Source: Cheilinus undulatus (taxonomy: Eukaryota > Chordata > Actinopteri > Labriformes > Labridae). From it: a stretch of 64,000 bases of DNA. Positions 1-15,500 of the stretch are shown here, one piece after another. How positions within the stretch are numbered: the stretch's first letter is position 1; every line of letters begins with the position of its first letter. Both the position numbers and the translations under genes were made by a program. The stretch lies in the NCBI RefSeq assembly GCF_018320785.1, contig NC_054885.1:7142921-7206920 (forward strand), in the 5' to 3' direction. The notes under the pieces are model-generated. The model had not been told where the DNA came from and searched no databases. It worked only from the letters and a program-made list of their open reading frames with translations.

Positions 1-1939
1 CCCTCTATTTCCCAGCATGCACTGACCCCTCTCTCTCTCTCACAGCAACAACCCACTTTCAGCGAACAATGCTGAGGCTGTTAGGCTGCTTTGTGTGTAT
101 GTATGAGTTTGTATGGTAGAAAAGGGCGGGGACAGAGTAATGTTTACACTCAGGAGAGAACCTGCTCTTGCTTCTCAGTCCTTCACAGAGGTTGTAAAAG
201 TTTGCTGGAGGAATTAAAAAACATCTTGGTTTTCATCATTGTTCTATTTATGGACTTTGGGACTCACCCACTCTTAAACAGTACAGTTATTTAGACTTTA
301 ATCTGATGGATGTTGCAGAAATGTCTCTTTTTTGAGAAATCTTTCCTTTAAAAGTTGTGATTGTGAGGTAATCTTCCTGTGACTTGCACTGATTATGACA
401 GGAGTTACATGTTTGTGAGACGTTTTATGAAGCAAACTGCAGTCTTCAGTCAGGAATTAAAGTCATTTTTATGTATGCACTCGTGAAAATGTATGGAAAT
501 ATCAGGCAGACAGCAGTTGAAGTCATTCTGAGCTGGCAGATTAAAGAATACAGTCTGTTTTATGACACTGTTAAAACAATATCTGCCTTTAAACCAATGC
601 TTTGTATGGTTTAACAAGTACACACTATCAGCTAGAAAAGCACCCAGAGAGTACAGACCTCCACCATTAGCCCTATCTCCCAATAGTGAAGAATCCTTTA
701 ATAAATTCCTGGATCCATCACCATGTGTCTCCTGCCACGGCATTTGTCGATGACTCTTTTCCCAGCAGGGTGGAAACACGGTGAGGTGTGTCTTTCAAAC
801 TCTATAAACTCCAAAACTTTGAATAGAAACACACCCATAAATGCTGCTGGGATTGAAGTTACTCATGTCCGCCATCTCCTGGTGTAAAGTGGTAACAGCA
901 TAGACCTCCATCATTAGCCCTATCTCCCAATTGTACAGAATCCTTAAAAAAATTCTTGGATCCAGACAGTGATCCAGATCACTCCCAAAATCTAATCAGT
1001 TCTTCCTTGTGCCATTTCTGAAATTTCCTGAAAATTTCATCAAAATCCATCCATAACTTTTTGAGTTATGTTGCTAACAAACAAACAAACGTACAAACAA
1101 ACCCACCCGATCACATAACCTCCTTGGCGGAGGTAATTAAAGCGCAAAAACACCATGAAGCAGTTTGATTACATACTGTATATTGCACTGTTGGTTGCAT
1201 GCATACAGTCTACAGTTGTGCATGGGTTCAAACAAACTCTTGCTGTGTATTTTCTTGAATACTTTCTGCTGCGTTCATACATCCTGACTTTTATGTGGAA
1301 ATCCACCAGGAAGTGGGCAGGGAAAATTTCAGGTAGAGTTGGAGTGAAAAATTGAGCTGCTTGCACTCACACATGCAGGATTGTTTAAATGTGAAAGCAC
1401 AGAGGATAACTAACTAAAACTAGCGAAACAAAATACAATGTAAAAATTTTAGCTCATTGAAACTAAATAAAAACTAAGCGTTAAAAAAATGAAAACTAAC
1501 TACAACCAAATTCTGTGCTTAGAAAACTAAAAGAAAATTAAAGACAAAATCTCCTTAGTTTTAGTCTTTGACAGCAGCAAATTGACTGATGTGTATGCCA
1601 AAGCCTGGAGAGAGTAAAATCTTCTGTCCTGATTGGAAAACAATTCACAAAATTAAGTTTTTAACAAAAGCTGTATACAAACATCAATATTGAATAAATT
1701 AAACAAGAAGCGATGAGCCCTTTGGGTCTCTCCCCTGACAGGTATCAGCTCTTTTTTAAACTAACACTAAAACAAATAAAAACTAAACTAAACATAAGGA
1801 AAGGATTATGGAAGACCTCAATTTAAAAAATGTAACATAGGAATGGTCACTTTTTAAATTTCTATATTTTCAGTGCAGAAATTCGACATACTGCAGCTAT
1901 ACAACTTAAGTACCTTGAAGAATCATGAATCAGACATGG
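1..1939. other. Left flank, no gene recognised
   Basis: I see no convincing exon here. The short open frames lack family resemblance and proper splice context. A repeat occupies 631-1136. About 1400-1800 is a low-complexity stretch rich in aaaactaa-type words. A plus-strand AATAAA lies near 1693. In human, SOX10 lies convergent to POLR2F just beyond the POLR2F 3' end, so this could be the 3' side of a plus-strand sox10 located to the left. That is inferred from synteny only; no sox10 coding sequence is visible. Confidence 0.4.
631..1136 (+). repeat. RTE-like LINE tail or derived SINE, copy 1
   Basis: The copy contains two related segments beginning 'ccattagccctatctccc', then 'ggatccagacagtgatcc', and ends in an (aaac)n-type tail followed by 'ataacctccttggcggagg'. 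The same composite, in the same order, recurs at 34050-34650, which shows it is an interspersed repeat. From memory, the block before the tail ('ttgagttatgttgctaac') resembles the 3' ends of teleost RTE-type LINEs and SINEs. The family name is uncertain. Confidence 0.6.
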
Positions 1940-1956
1940 TCATTCATACAAAAGCA

Positions 1957-1962
1957 TTTATT
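1957..1962 (-). terminator. polr2f: Candidate poly(A) signal of polr2f
   Basis: TTTATT on the plus strand reads AATAAA on the coding strand, 358 nt after the polr2f stop. I saw no other such hexamer between here and the stop, so the 3' UTR is probably about 370-380 nt. Sequence motif only. Confidence 0.5.
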
Positions 1963-2319
1963 AATAACAATAGAAAGTTTTTCACACTCTTCAGTTGTTT
2001 CTCATCAAAAAAATCTAATGAAAAAAACTACTACACAGGATACTTTTCCAAAGCAAAGTATGAGATTGACTTGAGTTACAGTTCCCCCTTGTGGCTCTGA
2101 GCTGTAAAGCAGCTGTTAAACAGGACTTGCTGTTTTACCAGATGGTAAAACAGTGTTTTGTTTTTAAGTCTTTAGATCCAGTTCAGCCCATGTCAGAGTC
2201 CTCAGATGTGGCGATTTCTGCATGAACAGGTTATAATCCGTCTCCTCTAGGTTTGTGTATCTGACTGCCCTGGTTTGATGGTTGGAGTGAATCAGGATAT
2301 ACAGTTATGAAATCTGTGT

Positions 2320-5265
<2,946 letters not shown>

Positions 5266-5370
5266 GTTTTATTCAGAAGCGTGTATATCCTCTCTGTAGC
5301 TAATTATTTTCTAATATTTCCAGAGCCTTTCTGTTGTCAACATGAACACATGAACGTTAGGAACTTACAA

Positions 5371-5377
5371 CTTCCGG
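5371..5377 (-). promoter_or_regulatory. polr2f: ETS-type core promoter motif of polr2f
   Basis: CTTCCGG on the plus strand (CCGGAAG on the coding strand) lies about 106 nt upstream of the polr2f start codon, in the short CpG-containing stretch expected to hold the promoter. ETS sites of this form are typical of housekeeping promoters. The transcription start is not visible. Confidence 0.4.
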
Positions 5378-5410
5378 TGGCTCGGTGCGTTGGAAAATAT
5401 TCCGGGTGCT

Positions 5411-6545
5411 AGACAGGAACTTTTGAAATCGTTCCTCCTTTCTGAGTACGGTGGATAATTGTTGCATTGGTGCCATCTTCTGGTTTATTTTTCACGTTTA
5501 TTTTAGTAGCGCTGATGTAGACTAATGTAGGTGGAAAAATAGTTTCGTCCAGACTGTATATTTACAAAAGCATGTACAACTTGTCTATTCTTCAGCCTAA
5601 ATTATATGATATTCTTTTAAAATTTCCTTTTCTTTATTTTTGCTCAATAATTTGGATAAAACAGTGATAATTTTTCTCTACGTTTAGTATGTAGATTATT
5701 TAAATGCCCACTTCTTCATCCATATCCTCCTTTGGTTTTTCAGAGTAATTAAGACCAAAGTTTTTCACGTGATGCTGATGGACGTAAGGTTTATTATTCA
5801 GACTTGTTCTCAAGGCATTTTAACAAAACCCAACATACTGCAAAAGATTTTTAAGGCTCAATTAAGAAATTTCCCACTTTGAGTGTACACAAGCTGTAAT
5901 TTTAAAGGTTAAAAGCTTAAGGGACGATTCTTGGATGCCATTTTCCCAAAGGGGAAGATTAAATCAAGAGGAAAATTGTTATATTTATGTTCAAATAAAC
6001 TCAACAAAGATTTTCAAGCTCTGCTTTCCTGTGTCTTTGCAAAAAGAGGACAAAACTGAAGATAGTGTGCACACTTATGAAAGTGCAAGGGTCTGTTATT
6101 TTTATTAATCAAATCACAAGAGGAGTTTGTTGTTTTTGTGCTTTTATATGCAATTGAGTGAATTTAAATGCACTTGTAAACAAAGCAGATACTCAGCTCC
6201 TAATAAAGCAAATGTAAATAAAAAAAATACTAAATCAAAAAGGACAAGATATACAACTTTGCACCATATTTTTTGCATATGCATACCTCAAGTTATTCAA
6301 GTATGAAACAGTATAAAATAGAGGACTAAAAAAGTGATTGCATAGGAGATTAGAGAAGAACACTGAAAGGAAAACATACTGTACACTGACACTAACATGT
6401 AAACAAAGAAAATGATTCATGTTGTTAATAATTCAGGGCTGTATTTTATAAAATTAGTATATGATTTCAGACCCAGATCATTTCAAACAAAACTATGAAC
6501 ATGTTTAAAACAGAAGAGCTTGTTTGAACGAGTCTCTGTATTTTA
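5411..6545 (-). other. polr2f-micall1 spacer and micall1 3' UTR
   Basis: AT-rich sequence without coding potential. A TTTATT at 6101-6106 (AATAAA on the minus strand) is the first good poly(A) signal after the micall1 stop and would give a 3' UTR of about 450 nt. The remaining ~0.7 kb separates it from the polr2f promoter. C22orf23, which lies between MICALL1 and POLR2F in human, is not present here. Confidence 0.5.
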
Positions 6546-9500
6546 TCAGCTCTTTCTTTCCACGCCGTCCTTTGTGTCGTCTGTTTTATGGTTCAGCATC
6601 TTAAAAACTTTGGTGGGCTTGAACTTGCCTCTGGACTTCTTCAGCTCTTTGAGTCCTTCTTTCTGAAGCTCTGATGGAAGAAAAATAGTAAATTTAGCAA
6701 CCATGGCTCTTAATTTTCTATACTTCTGTAAAGCAAGAATTCTTTTTTATAGCAACAGTGCATTTCAGAGAATCAGAGACTAAATTTTCTGCTTTATTCA
6801 TACATGGAGAAGAATAACATGCACAGTAGAGGACACAACAGGGGGACTACTCAGTATAGTTTTCTCACCTTTGTCCTTCATCATGTCATCCAGAAGCATG
6901 TCTTCTTCTCTTTCCCTAAAAAGGAAAACAAAGTTGCATTAAAACTTTTCAACTTTTAACCTTGTGGATCATGGAAAAGGTGTTTTTATCCTTTCTGGTT
7001 ACCTGAGCCTGTCCTCATCCAAGCTGCTGATGATCTGGTTCCTCTCATCGATGATGGCGACCAGCTCATTCATCAGCTGTTGCTCTTCACTTCGATCTTC
7101 GTCACTCCACTCTCCCTCTGAACATGAAGAGCACGCACAACCAATGCACAACTCAGTAAACTGAGAAAATGTTATTTTATCCTGTTTGGTGCTACCAATT
7201 TACACAGGTAGCCTAACAATGGAACCACTTTTTGGTACTTTTGACCTTTAAAAAATTTACATGTGATGTGTAAGCAGCAAAAAGCTTGACCACCTCAGTT
7301 GTTGATATATTTTTTGCTTAGAAAACTGTCAAAGTGATGCATTCAACAACAAATACCTGGTTTATTTAGGAGACATCTGAGTCTGAACTCCACGTCAGCC
7401 TGTCTCTCCTCTAACTTTTGCTGCTTTGCACTAGAAAATACACAACAAAAAACATCTGTTAATGATAAAAAAAACCTCTAACACTCACACTAAATGAAAT
7501 CTTGCAGCGAAAAATCCTCATACTTACAGATAAACTAGCTCTGTATCTCTGCGTACCAGAGCGTTTCTCTCATGGACAAGAGAGAACCACTCAGTCAGCA
7601 TCTGTTCCTCCTCTTTATCTGATATAAAACCAGGACAAGGACGTTAATACAGCTCTGATATAAAGTCCTCTGGCACTTGGACTGAATTTGCCTTCACAAA
7701 ATCTAGGACTTCTGCCACTGGGAATTCAGTCTAGGAGCAGTTGGCATAATTATCTTACCATTCTTGCAGACTCTCAGATTTCTCTCCAGTTGGATTCCTC
7801 TTTGTTCCAGTGTCTGCAGATGTTTATCCAGCTCTCTCATCTCCACCCGCAGATCTTCTGTGGAAATATTCTGGTCTGTCTGCACCTGCAAGTCAACACA
7901 TACATGCTGTGCATGAAAACATTCGCAAAACTAATAAATTTACACCGCATAAAACGACTGAAACATGAATTCGGAGCAATAATTATCATTGCTTGTGGTG
8001 TTCTTTTAAGTCTTAAATCCAGCCTCCGTACCTTTCTTCTAATTAGAGGGAATCCATGTCCAGGAGCGGGGCCTCGTCTGGATGGGAGGGACTGAAAAGT
8101 CTTCGATTTGCGCATCACAGGTTTACGATCAAAAGGGTTCTCTTTGCAGACCACCTAAAAAGAGAAAATACCATAGTATAATTCAGGGGTTCTCAACTAA
8201 GACTAGACTCAGGACCCAACACAACCCTCTTATGGAGAATTTGCCAAATATCTTGAATTTCAACCACTTAAATTTAACTAATGACAAATGTTTAAACTTG
8301 GTCCTTTTAATTGAAAAAAATAAAATTAAAAAAAACTCAAATGAACAAAGAGCCAGGACAAAACCAATATGTTTAAACACTAGAGCTGTGAAATCATTAG
8401 AATTTATAATCACATTTAACTCCTTTTTTAGTCATATGTCATTTCGGGTTTTTGTTCCGTCTTAAACTAAGGGTAATTAACTTCTCCTTTTGTTGCAAAC
8501 CTGCTTTTATTTGAAAGAAAATGTGAAACTTTGGGTATATCAAAGATTATGACAAGAACTTGACTAAAAGAGCTTGTTATGACATACAGTACTGTACAGA
8601 ACTTTTAAGCATGTCTGATCCTAAAACTGAGGCTGAACTAAGGTGTAACACCTCTAGAGGGGGCCATCAGGCTGCCAGCAGGATTGACACAACCCCAGTC
8701 ATGCTCTGGACGTCCTTGCATGTCACCAGGGGCATGGGATAATAATCTATTGAAAAAATAAGGAAGTCCACACCCTTAGGGCGGAGTAGGGATGGATGTG
8801 GCAGGTGAGCATGACCTATGGTGACGTCTGGGAGGTCAGTATGGTTGTCATGAGCTCTGGGCTGTGCTGTGGATGTCCCAAGGGCCTAAAAACTGCCAGA
8901 GGCTCCTGGGGTATCACCAGGAGTAAAAAGGCCTGGTCAAAAGAGATGCTATTGAGCTTGACTGTGAACTGAGCGACCGACAAGCATCGACATATGTTAA
9001 GCTCATCTCTGGCTGCTCTCCCCTCCTTCTCCAACTCCTGGTGCCCCAATGTAGAAGGAGGGGTGGCACATCAAGGCCTGTGACCCCAAATAGGATAAGC
9101 GGAATAGAAAATGGATGGATGGACATTTTTCAATCTAAGGCCCAAAGTTCACCATTCCAAGCCAGCTCACTGTAGCTGTTTATAGGAGGCTTCAGGCCCA
9201 CCACAACTCCACCTCTTTGTTTAGGCTAATCGGAATCAGTTTGAGACAGAACCTTTAATAAGACAGTTTCAAAAACTCTTTTCAGTAATCAAACGGCTGA
9301 TGTCACTCGAACTTATTCCAATATCTTCTATAGTCTGTGGTTTGCACTGTAAATGACATTCTGTTTGTCTTGTCTGATACACTGACAGAGTATTAACATC
9401 TATAAATCCCCTTTTTCAGAGGAGTCATGCTGTGGCTGTGAGTCTAAAGCTGGAGAAAACAAATTAACATCAGATTTCATGATGAACAGAGAGCTTTTAT

Positions 9501-12500
9501 CTTTACCTGACTTTGAGATGAGGAGGGGAGAGCAGTGTACTGACAGTGGGTGATCGCCGGCACAGAGAGGCTTCTGGGTAAAATGTAAGTCTGTGCTCCA
9601 TCTGGAGCTGCATGAGGCCAAGCTGCTGCTTCGTTCACGTTTTGAAGAGAACCTCCCATGTTTGCAGATTCATGTAAAACTGTCACGCCAGCCTGGTTTG
9701 ATTCTTTAACTGGCTGACTTGTTTGCGCTGTCAACATAATGGCGATTGCTCCCTCTGCTGGGACGTAAATGGCATCAGGAGCGTCCTTTTTCTCAGATGT
9801 AAGGGCTGTTTCTCCAACATCAGCTGAACAAATGACAGCATCCTTACTCCTTGAGTTATCCATCACATGCTCAGTATTTGTTGTCTGCACAGCTGGATCT
9901 GAAAGCTTAATTAAGTTTGCATCGTCTGGCTTTGGGGCCTCGTCCAACGTTTGCTCATCCAAATACTCTGCGAATGGATTAAGAGAGCCAAGATCTTTGT
10001 CTTCTGATTTACTGGCAACATCACTACAGCCTCCTAAAGATACAGCTGCAACTGCAGGCTTAGTTTGGTTCAATCCAGCTGGTTTCGCCCCCTCATCTGG
10101 AATATTCTCATCCATATCTTCAGCAAATGGATTTAAAGAACCAAGATCTCTGTTTCCAGGTTTATCCATCACATTGCTACTGTCTGTCAAATCCACTGCA
10201 AGCATAGTTTTTTCTGCACTCTCAGTTTTCGTGTCCTCGTCCATATCCTCTGCAAAAGGATTCAGAGAAACATCATCTTTGTTCTCTAAATGAATGGCTG
10301 CCACAGCAAGCGTCGTTACATCTGTCCTCTCTGTTTTGGGTTCCTTCTCAAAATCTTCTGCAAAAGGATTTGGAGACGTGATGTCTCTGCTGCCACTGTT
10401 CCCTGACGGTGCAGCCGCCACTGTTTTGCGCTCGGTTTTGGTTTCTGCATCAACATCTTCTGCAAACGGGTTGGGAGGAAAGAATCTCGGTTTGCACCTT
10501 TGGCTGAATTTGGATCGAGGAGTGGGTATAGGAGCTGGAGCCGGAGGCAGCTGTGTCCAGGGTCCAGGGTGGATGATGTTCAGCCATGGATGGTTTGTTA
10601 TCACTTTAGGGCTTCCATTGGAGCTGGAGGGGCTGCTGCTGCTGAAAGAGGCAGAAAGAGGAGAGTTTTAAAAAATAAGTACAGAAAAATGTCTAAAAGA
10701 AATGTTACTTGTTTTGCACCAAACAGCAAATCAAGTTCTAGTATGTGAAAATGTACTTCACCATAAAATTCCTGTAACCTCCTGTGTATTGTTAATGGCA
10801 TGGGAGAGGATGGGCTTGGAGAGAACATGCATGGGCTCAGGTATGGTCAGGCTGGATTTTTTAGACTGATCTCCACTCTAGATGCCTTCTCATTACCATG
10901 ATATCAGAACCCATAGGTACTTTTTCAACTGACTGACTACTCCATATGTCTGTGGAAAGCCCTGAAACTGAAATGAAAACTCTGGCAAAGTTTTGCTGTA
11001 CAAACAGTTGTGCATTTAAGATAGTGTTGTGGAATTAACCTGCAATTACAATTAATTAAAATCAAGAAATTACCCAATACTAGGTGTCCAGGACTATTAT
11101 ACGAGTAAAAACCAAATATCGATACCAATATTTTATTGACAAAAACTGTAAGTAAAAACCTGCATTGCACGAAAATTTTGTCAAGGTTGCACTGTGTTAA
11201 GGAGAAGAACAAATCCATCAAAAAGTTGCATACAAAATCCTGCACAAAAATGTTGGCAAGGTTTTGTGATAGAAACATCTTACTACTTTAACTGGCTGCA
11301 TCTCTGTCTGTGTTGATTTGCACGCCACACTGTTAATCCAATTGTTTTGATACCTCTCAGAAGACTTCTTGGGTGTACTGGTTTCAAACTGGTACCATGA
11401 AAAAAATCATGAATATACAGATTTTCTATAAAATCCATAAAGGCTTGCACCGAGTCATCATTCAGGGACTTCTGCTGTGTTCCATTAACCTTGGAAGTTG
11501 GAAGTCACAGCTAGGAATGATATCTCTCCTGAGTTAAATGTGTTCGGTTTGCTTCAAGCATGAAAGAGTAAGTGAGAATCATTCACTAAGAAATCACGGT
11601 TTAAATGCTGTTTTATCAGCCGTAGTCGCTAGTGCTGCATAAACATGTTTCTGCCTCTCTGCGTAGCCAGAATCACACAGCAGGTGGGACATGTAATGCT
11701 TTGTTAAAGCTCCATAAAAAAGTGCATGCACTAATGCTTTGTAATTAAGCCAAAAGGCACAGTTTTAATGCTCCCTTACTGTGTTATTGGCCTATCACCA
11801 CACATCTGCACTGAAACGCAGAGATGCTGAGCCATTATGCAGTTATTTGTGAAAGAAAAACCCTTTTTTATGTAAACTGGCCTTATTGCATTAAACATCT
11901 AATGACAAGGTTGGTAACAGCACGGCATAAATAGAATAAGGATTAGCCTACTGTCTTTCAGAGCTGATGGAAGTGCTGCAGTTTTATGACACAAACTTTC
12001 CAGAGTTCAGGAAATAATGCCAGCTCTGTTTGACTTTAAAATAAATATGTAAATAAGGCTGGTAAATATTACTTTGACATTGCTATTATTAAGCTATAAC
12101 CAGGAGTTAAATGAGTGTGAGACTCGTTTTATCCATTTTAGTGCACCATTATGCATGGCAAGGATGTGGTTGTTTTTTTATGGTTTCTTTCAATTCAGAG
12201 AGGAAACTGAATCAGGTGGGTGCTTAGGTGAACATATCAATATTGCATTTAATGAAACACACTGAATATTCAACATGGATTGTCAGAATCCGTGCAGGAT
12301 GCAGGCTGGATTCAACACACCTGTTGCAGTTGTGAGCTGAACTCTTTCAAAGTGATATTTGGAATATTTCCATGGGAATTTGTTAAAAATTTGGGGGATG
12401 TTTGGGGGAGTCTGGTTGGAAATTTTCATACATTTTTGAAGGGAAATTGGCTTTTCATGGTATTCTCTAGGAAACTTGGTAAGTTTATTTCTTAATATTG

Positions 12501-15500
12501 GAAATTTGATTGGGAATTGGGAGGCAAGGTGTCCTTTGAGATTTCTAGAAATCTATGGAAATTTCAGAGAATTTTGAGGATGTTGGGGAAATTTTTCAAT
12601 CATTTTCAAGGAATCTAAGGAAATATATTTGTATGTTGTAGGGAATTTGCTTTGAGATTTGGGGGGGACTTCTTTTTTTTTCCAGCTTTCAGGAATTTAC
12701 ATGGAATTTTCGGAGAAATCTTTATTAAAATCTAAGCTTTATGATAAATTTTCACTGAAATATTTGAGGAAAATTTGAAGAAACTTTGGGGTACTTAATA
12801 GGGAAAACTTTAAGAATATTTCTAATAATTTTTCATAGAACTTTTAGGCAATTTCTTTTCAATCTTAGGGAATTTATTTTGACATCTGACATCAATTCCT
12901 GTTCAAGACAAGGCAGAGCTTTAAAACCTTATCCGTTCCTACTCATCCCCAATAAGTGGGAGAAACTAAAAATGCATTCCAAAGAAAAGCTCAGGTCTCA
13001 GGAGGTTTACTTCTAGCTGAAAGTAAGAGACGTAAATAAAATATATGTATACACTGAAAAACATATACTGAAGTATGTGACAAATACAAGAACAAACGTT
13101 TGGCACACTTACATGTGTGATGATGAAGGTGAACTTTTGTCTTGGTTGCTTTTTTCATTTTCTGCACAGATAAGAAGAGAAAACCAGTCCAACCTCATTA
13201 TTTCACTCAATTATGACAGAGAAGGAAAACTTACATCATACTGTTCAACAGTTCCTCTTTACCTGCAGCTGTGGCTCCATCTGCTTGGGGTGTTTTGTTC
13301 CTGGCTGCAGGAACAGGGACTGCTGAGGGGTCCAGCATTCGTCTGGGAGCTGGGACTGGACGGCTCTGTCCTTCTGTTACTCGTGCACAGGCTGGGAAGA
13401 GCTCAGAGAGCTCCTGAGTCTGTTTCTCCTCTTGTTGTGAGATGCTCTCTGCAGGGATGACTACAGATTCTGCAGCCCTGCTGTGTTGAACACTGGAAGG
13501 AGGACGATGGAGACGCGCTGGCTTCTTCACTACTCTCTTCAGTCCAACAGTGATGTCTCTATTTTCCTTTTCTTTCACCTTTACTTCTGTTTGACAAACC
13601 AGTCTGTCTTGTGACTCTGTTTTTTTAGTGTAATAAGGGACGCTGAGGATTGGCGACCCCCCCAGAGACAAACAAACTTCCTCAAACTTACATTCAGGTT
13701 GAGTTTCAGAACATCCAATCCTCTGATTGAGGTCAACCTGAGTAGTTTTACTTTCTGTTAAATGATGATTGCAGAACAAGAAACCAGCATCACTTCCCTT
13801 TGTGTAGGAGCCCGATAAAAGATTGCTGTGGCAGAGTTGGCACCTAAAACAGACAAGAGTAAAGAGTAAATATGTGCAAAATATAAAAACAACCTCTCTT
13901 CTGGGTCCCAGTGTGAGCACACAGATAGAGATTAGTTTATCTACAGTCTTAAGGAAGGAGGAATGTCAAATATGAGCACAGAGGTCACTGCAAACAGATT
14001 TGAAACACAATCTTAAGTGTGACCTGCATTCCTCTCATCAGCGCTGGAGTACAGAGGACACTGAGGCTTTTTGTCCGCCCACATTCAGATATTATGGTAA
14101 TTTAGAGGAAGTAACGTTTAAATAAAAGGGAAGCTGGCTCAACTCTATCTAGAGGTAGGGTGAGGGGCTCAGACATCTGGAGAGAGCTCAGACCCACTGC
14201 TAATTTGCATCAAAAGGAGCTAGCCGAGACATCTGACAGGGACGCTCTTGGGCGCCTTCCTTTCGAGGTCCTCCAAGCATGTTCAACTGAGAGAACGCCA
14301 GGAGTAGACCCAGAACTCACTGTCAATTAAATGTCAATTAAACCTGACCTGAGCCTGTGTGGATAGGTCTCAGTCAGATTTGCACATCTGGACACTGCAA
14401 TTTTACTTCCCTTTTTTTTTTTTTCCAAAACTGCTCAAGCGAGCAGGAAAGAGTGCAGTCAGATTGCACTGTGCACACTGAGAAAAGACCCTCCTCTTAT
14501 GGTTTTACCAACTTTGAGCCTATGATCTTCTGATATTTGGAACATATGGGACACAAACCCTCCATGGGAAGTGTTAAACCAGCTCATCCTTCAAAGTTCC
14601 ATTTAAAGGCAGCACTAATGTATGTGATTGAGCTTTATCGGAGTGCAGTCGGATCACAGATAATGCATCTTATTGCCAGGTTAAAAAGGAGGTCTATTAT
14701 CTAATCTAGCTGGATGTTCTCCCCCCTCAAAACTCATCCTTTCACCACTGATTCCTCCTAAATCAGAACATTCAGTCTACGTTAAACAGGCACAGATATG
14801 AAACCACTAAGCTGCTGTTACCTTGTGAACTGTTCTGTTACCTGAAACAGCTGCGATGGTAGATCTTTCCGTCAATCAGATGTCTCTGAATGAGGTGGAC
14901 AGGCTTAAAACACAAGCTGCACACTTTGAAGGCCCTCGCGGTGGACAAATGATCTTCTCCACTGATTTTTAGATCAGACTGGCTCTGAAAGGAGACAAGA
15001 AAGGACTGTCAACCCAGCGAACTGAGCTTATAGAGAGAGTAAACAGGTCTGTTCACAGGCTGATTTTAATTAGAATGACTGTGAGCGGTTACCTTACGAG
15101 GTTTCAGACCACCAGAGCTTTTACTCCTTGTGAGACTGTTTAAGATGGAGACATGTGATGACTTTAAACTCGCAGGACCTGCTGCAAAGTCAAGAGAGGA
15201 GATGTAAATGAAGCACAGTTAGGCAAACATGCTGCAACTTTCCATCACAATGTTTTGTATTATTTAAAGAGCAGGAAGGGTGTGGTATATTTGAGGCTTT
15301 TATTTATTTGCATTTTAGAGATTTTGTGGTAAAATAAGCCTCAACTTCTTTACACCTGAGAGGAAAATTCACACTGTGTCTATTTAAGGCCCTGTAAAGA
15401 AAGTAGTAAATCTCTCACTTCCTGTGTGCATGCTCTCATGCAGTTTTCTGAAAAAAACAACAACTCTGCTTTCTCTTCACTGTCAGATTCATCACTAATA

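Noticed and set aside
9769-10671. Plus-strand Ser-rich frames of 174 and 125 codons
   Set aside because: Antisense shadows of the micall1 NPF exon, whose frame has matching splice sites and family motifs.
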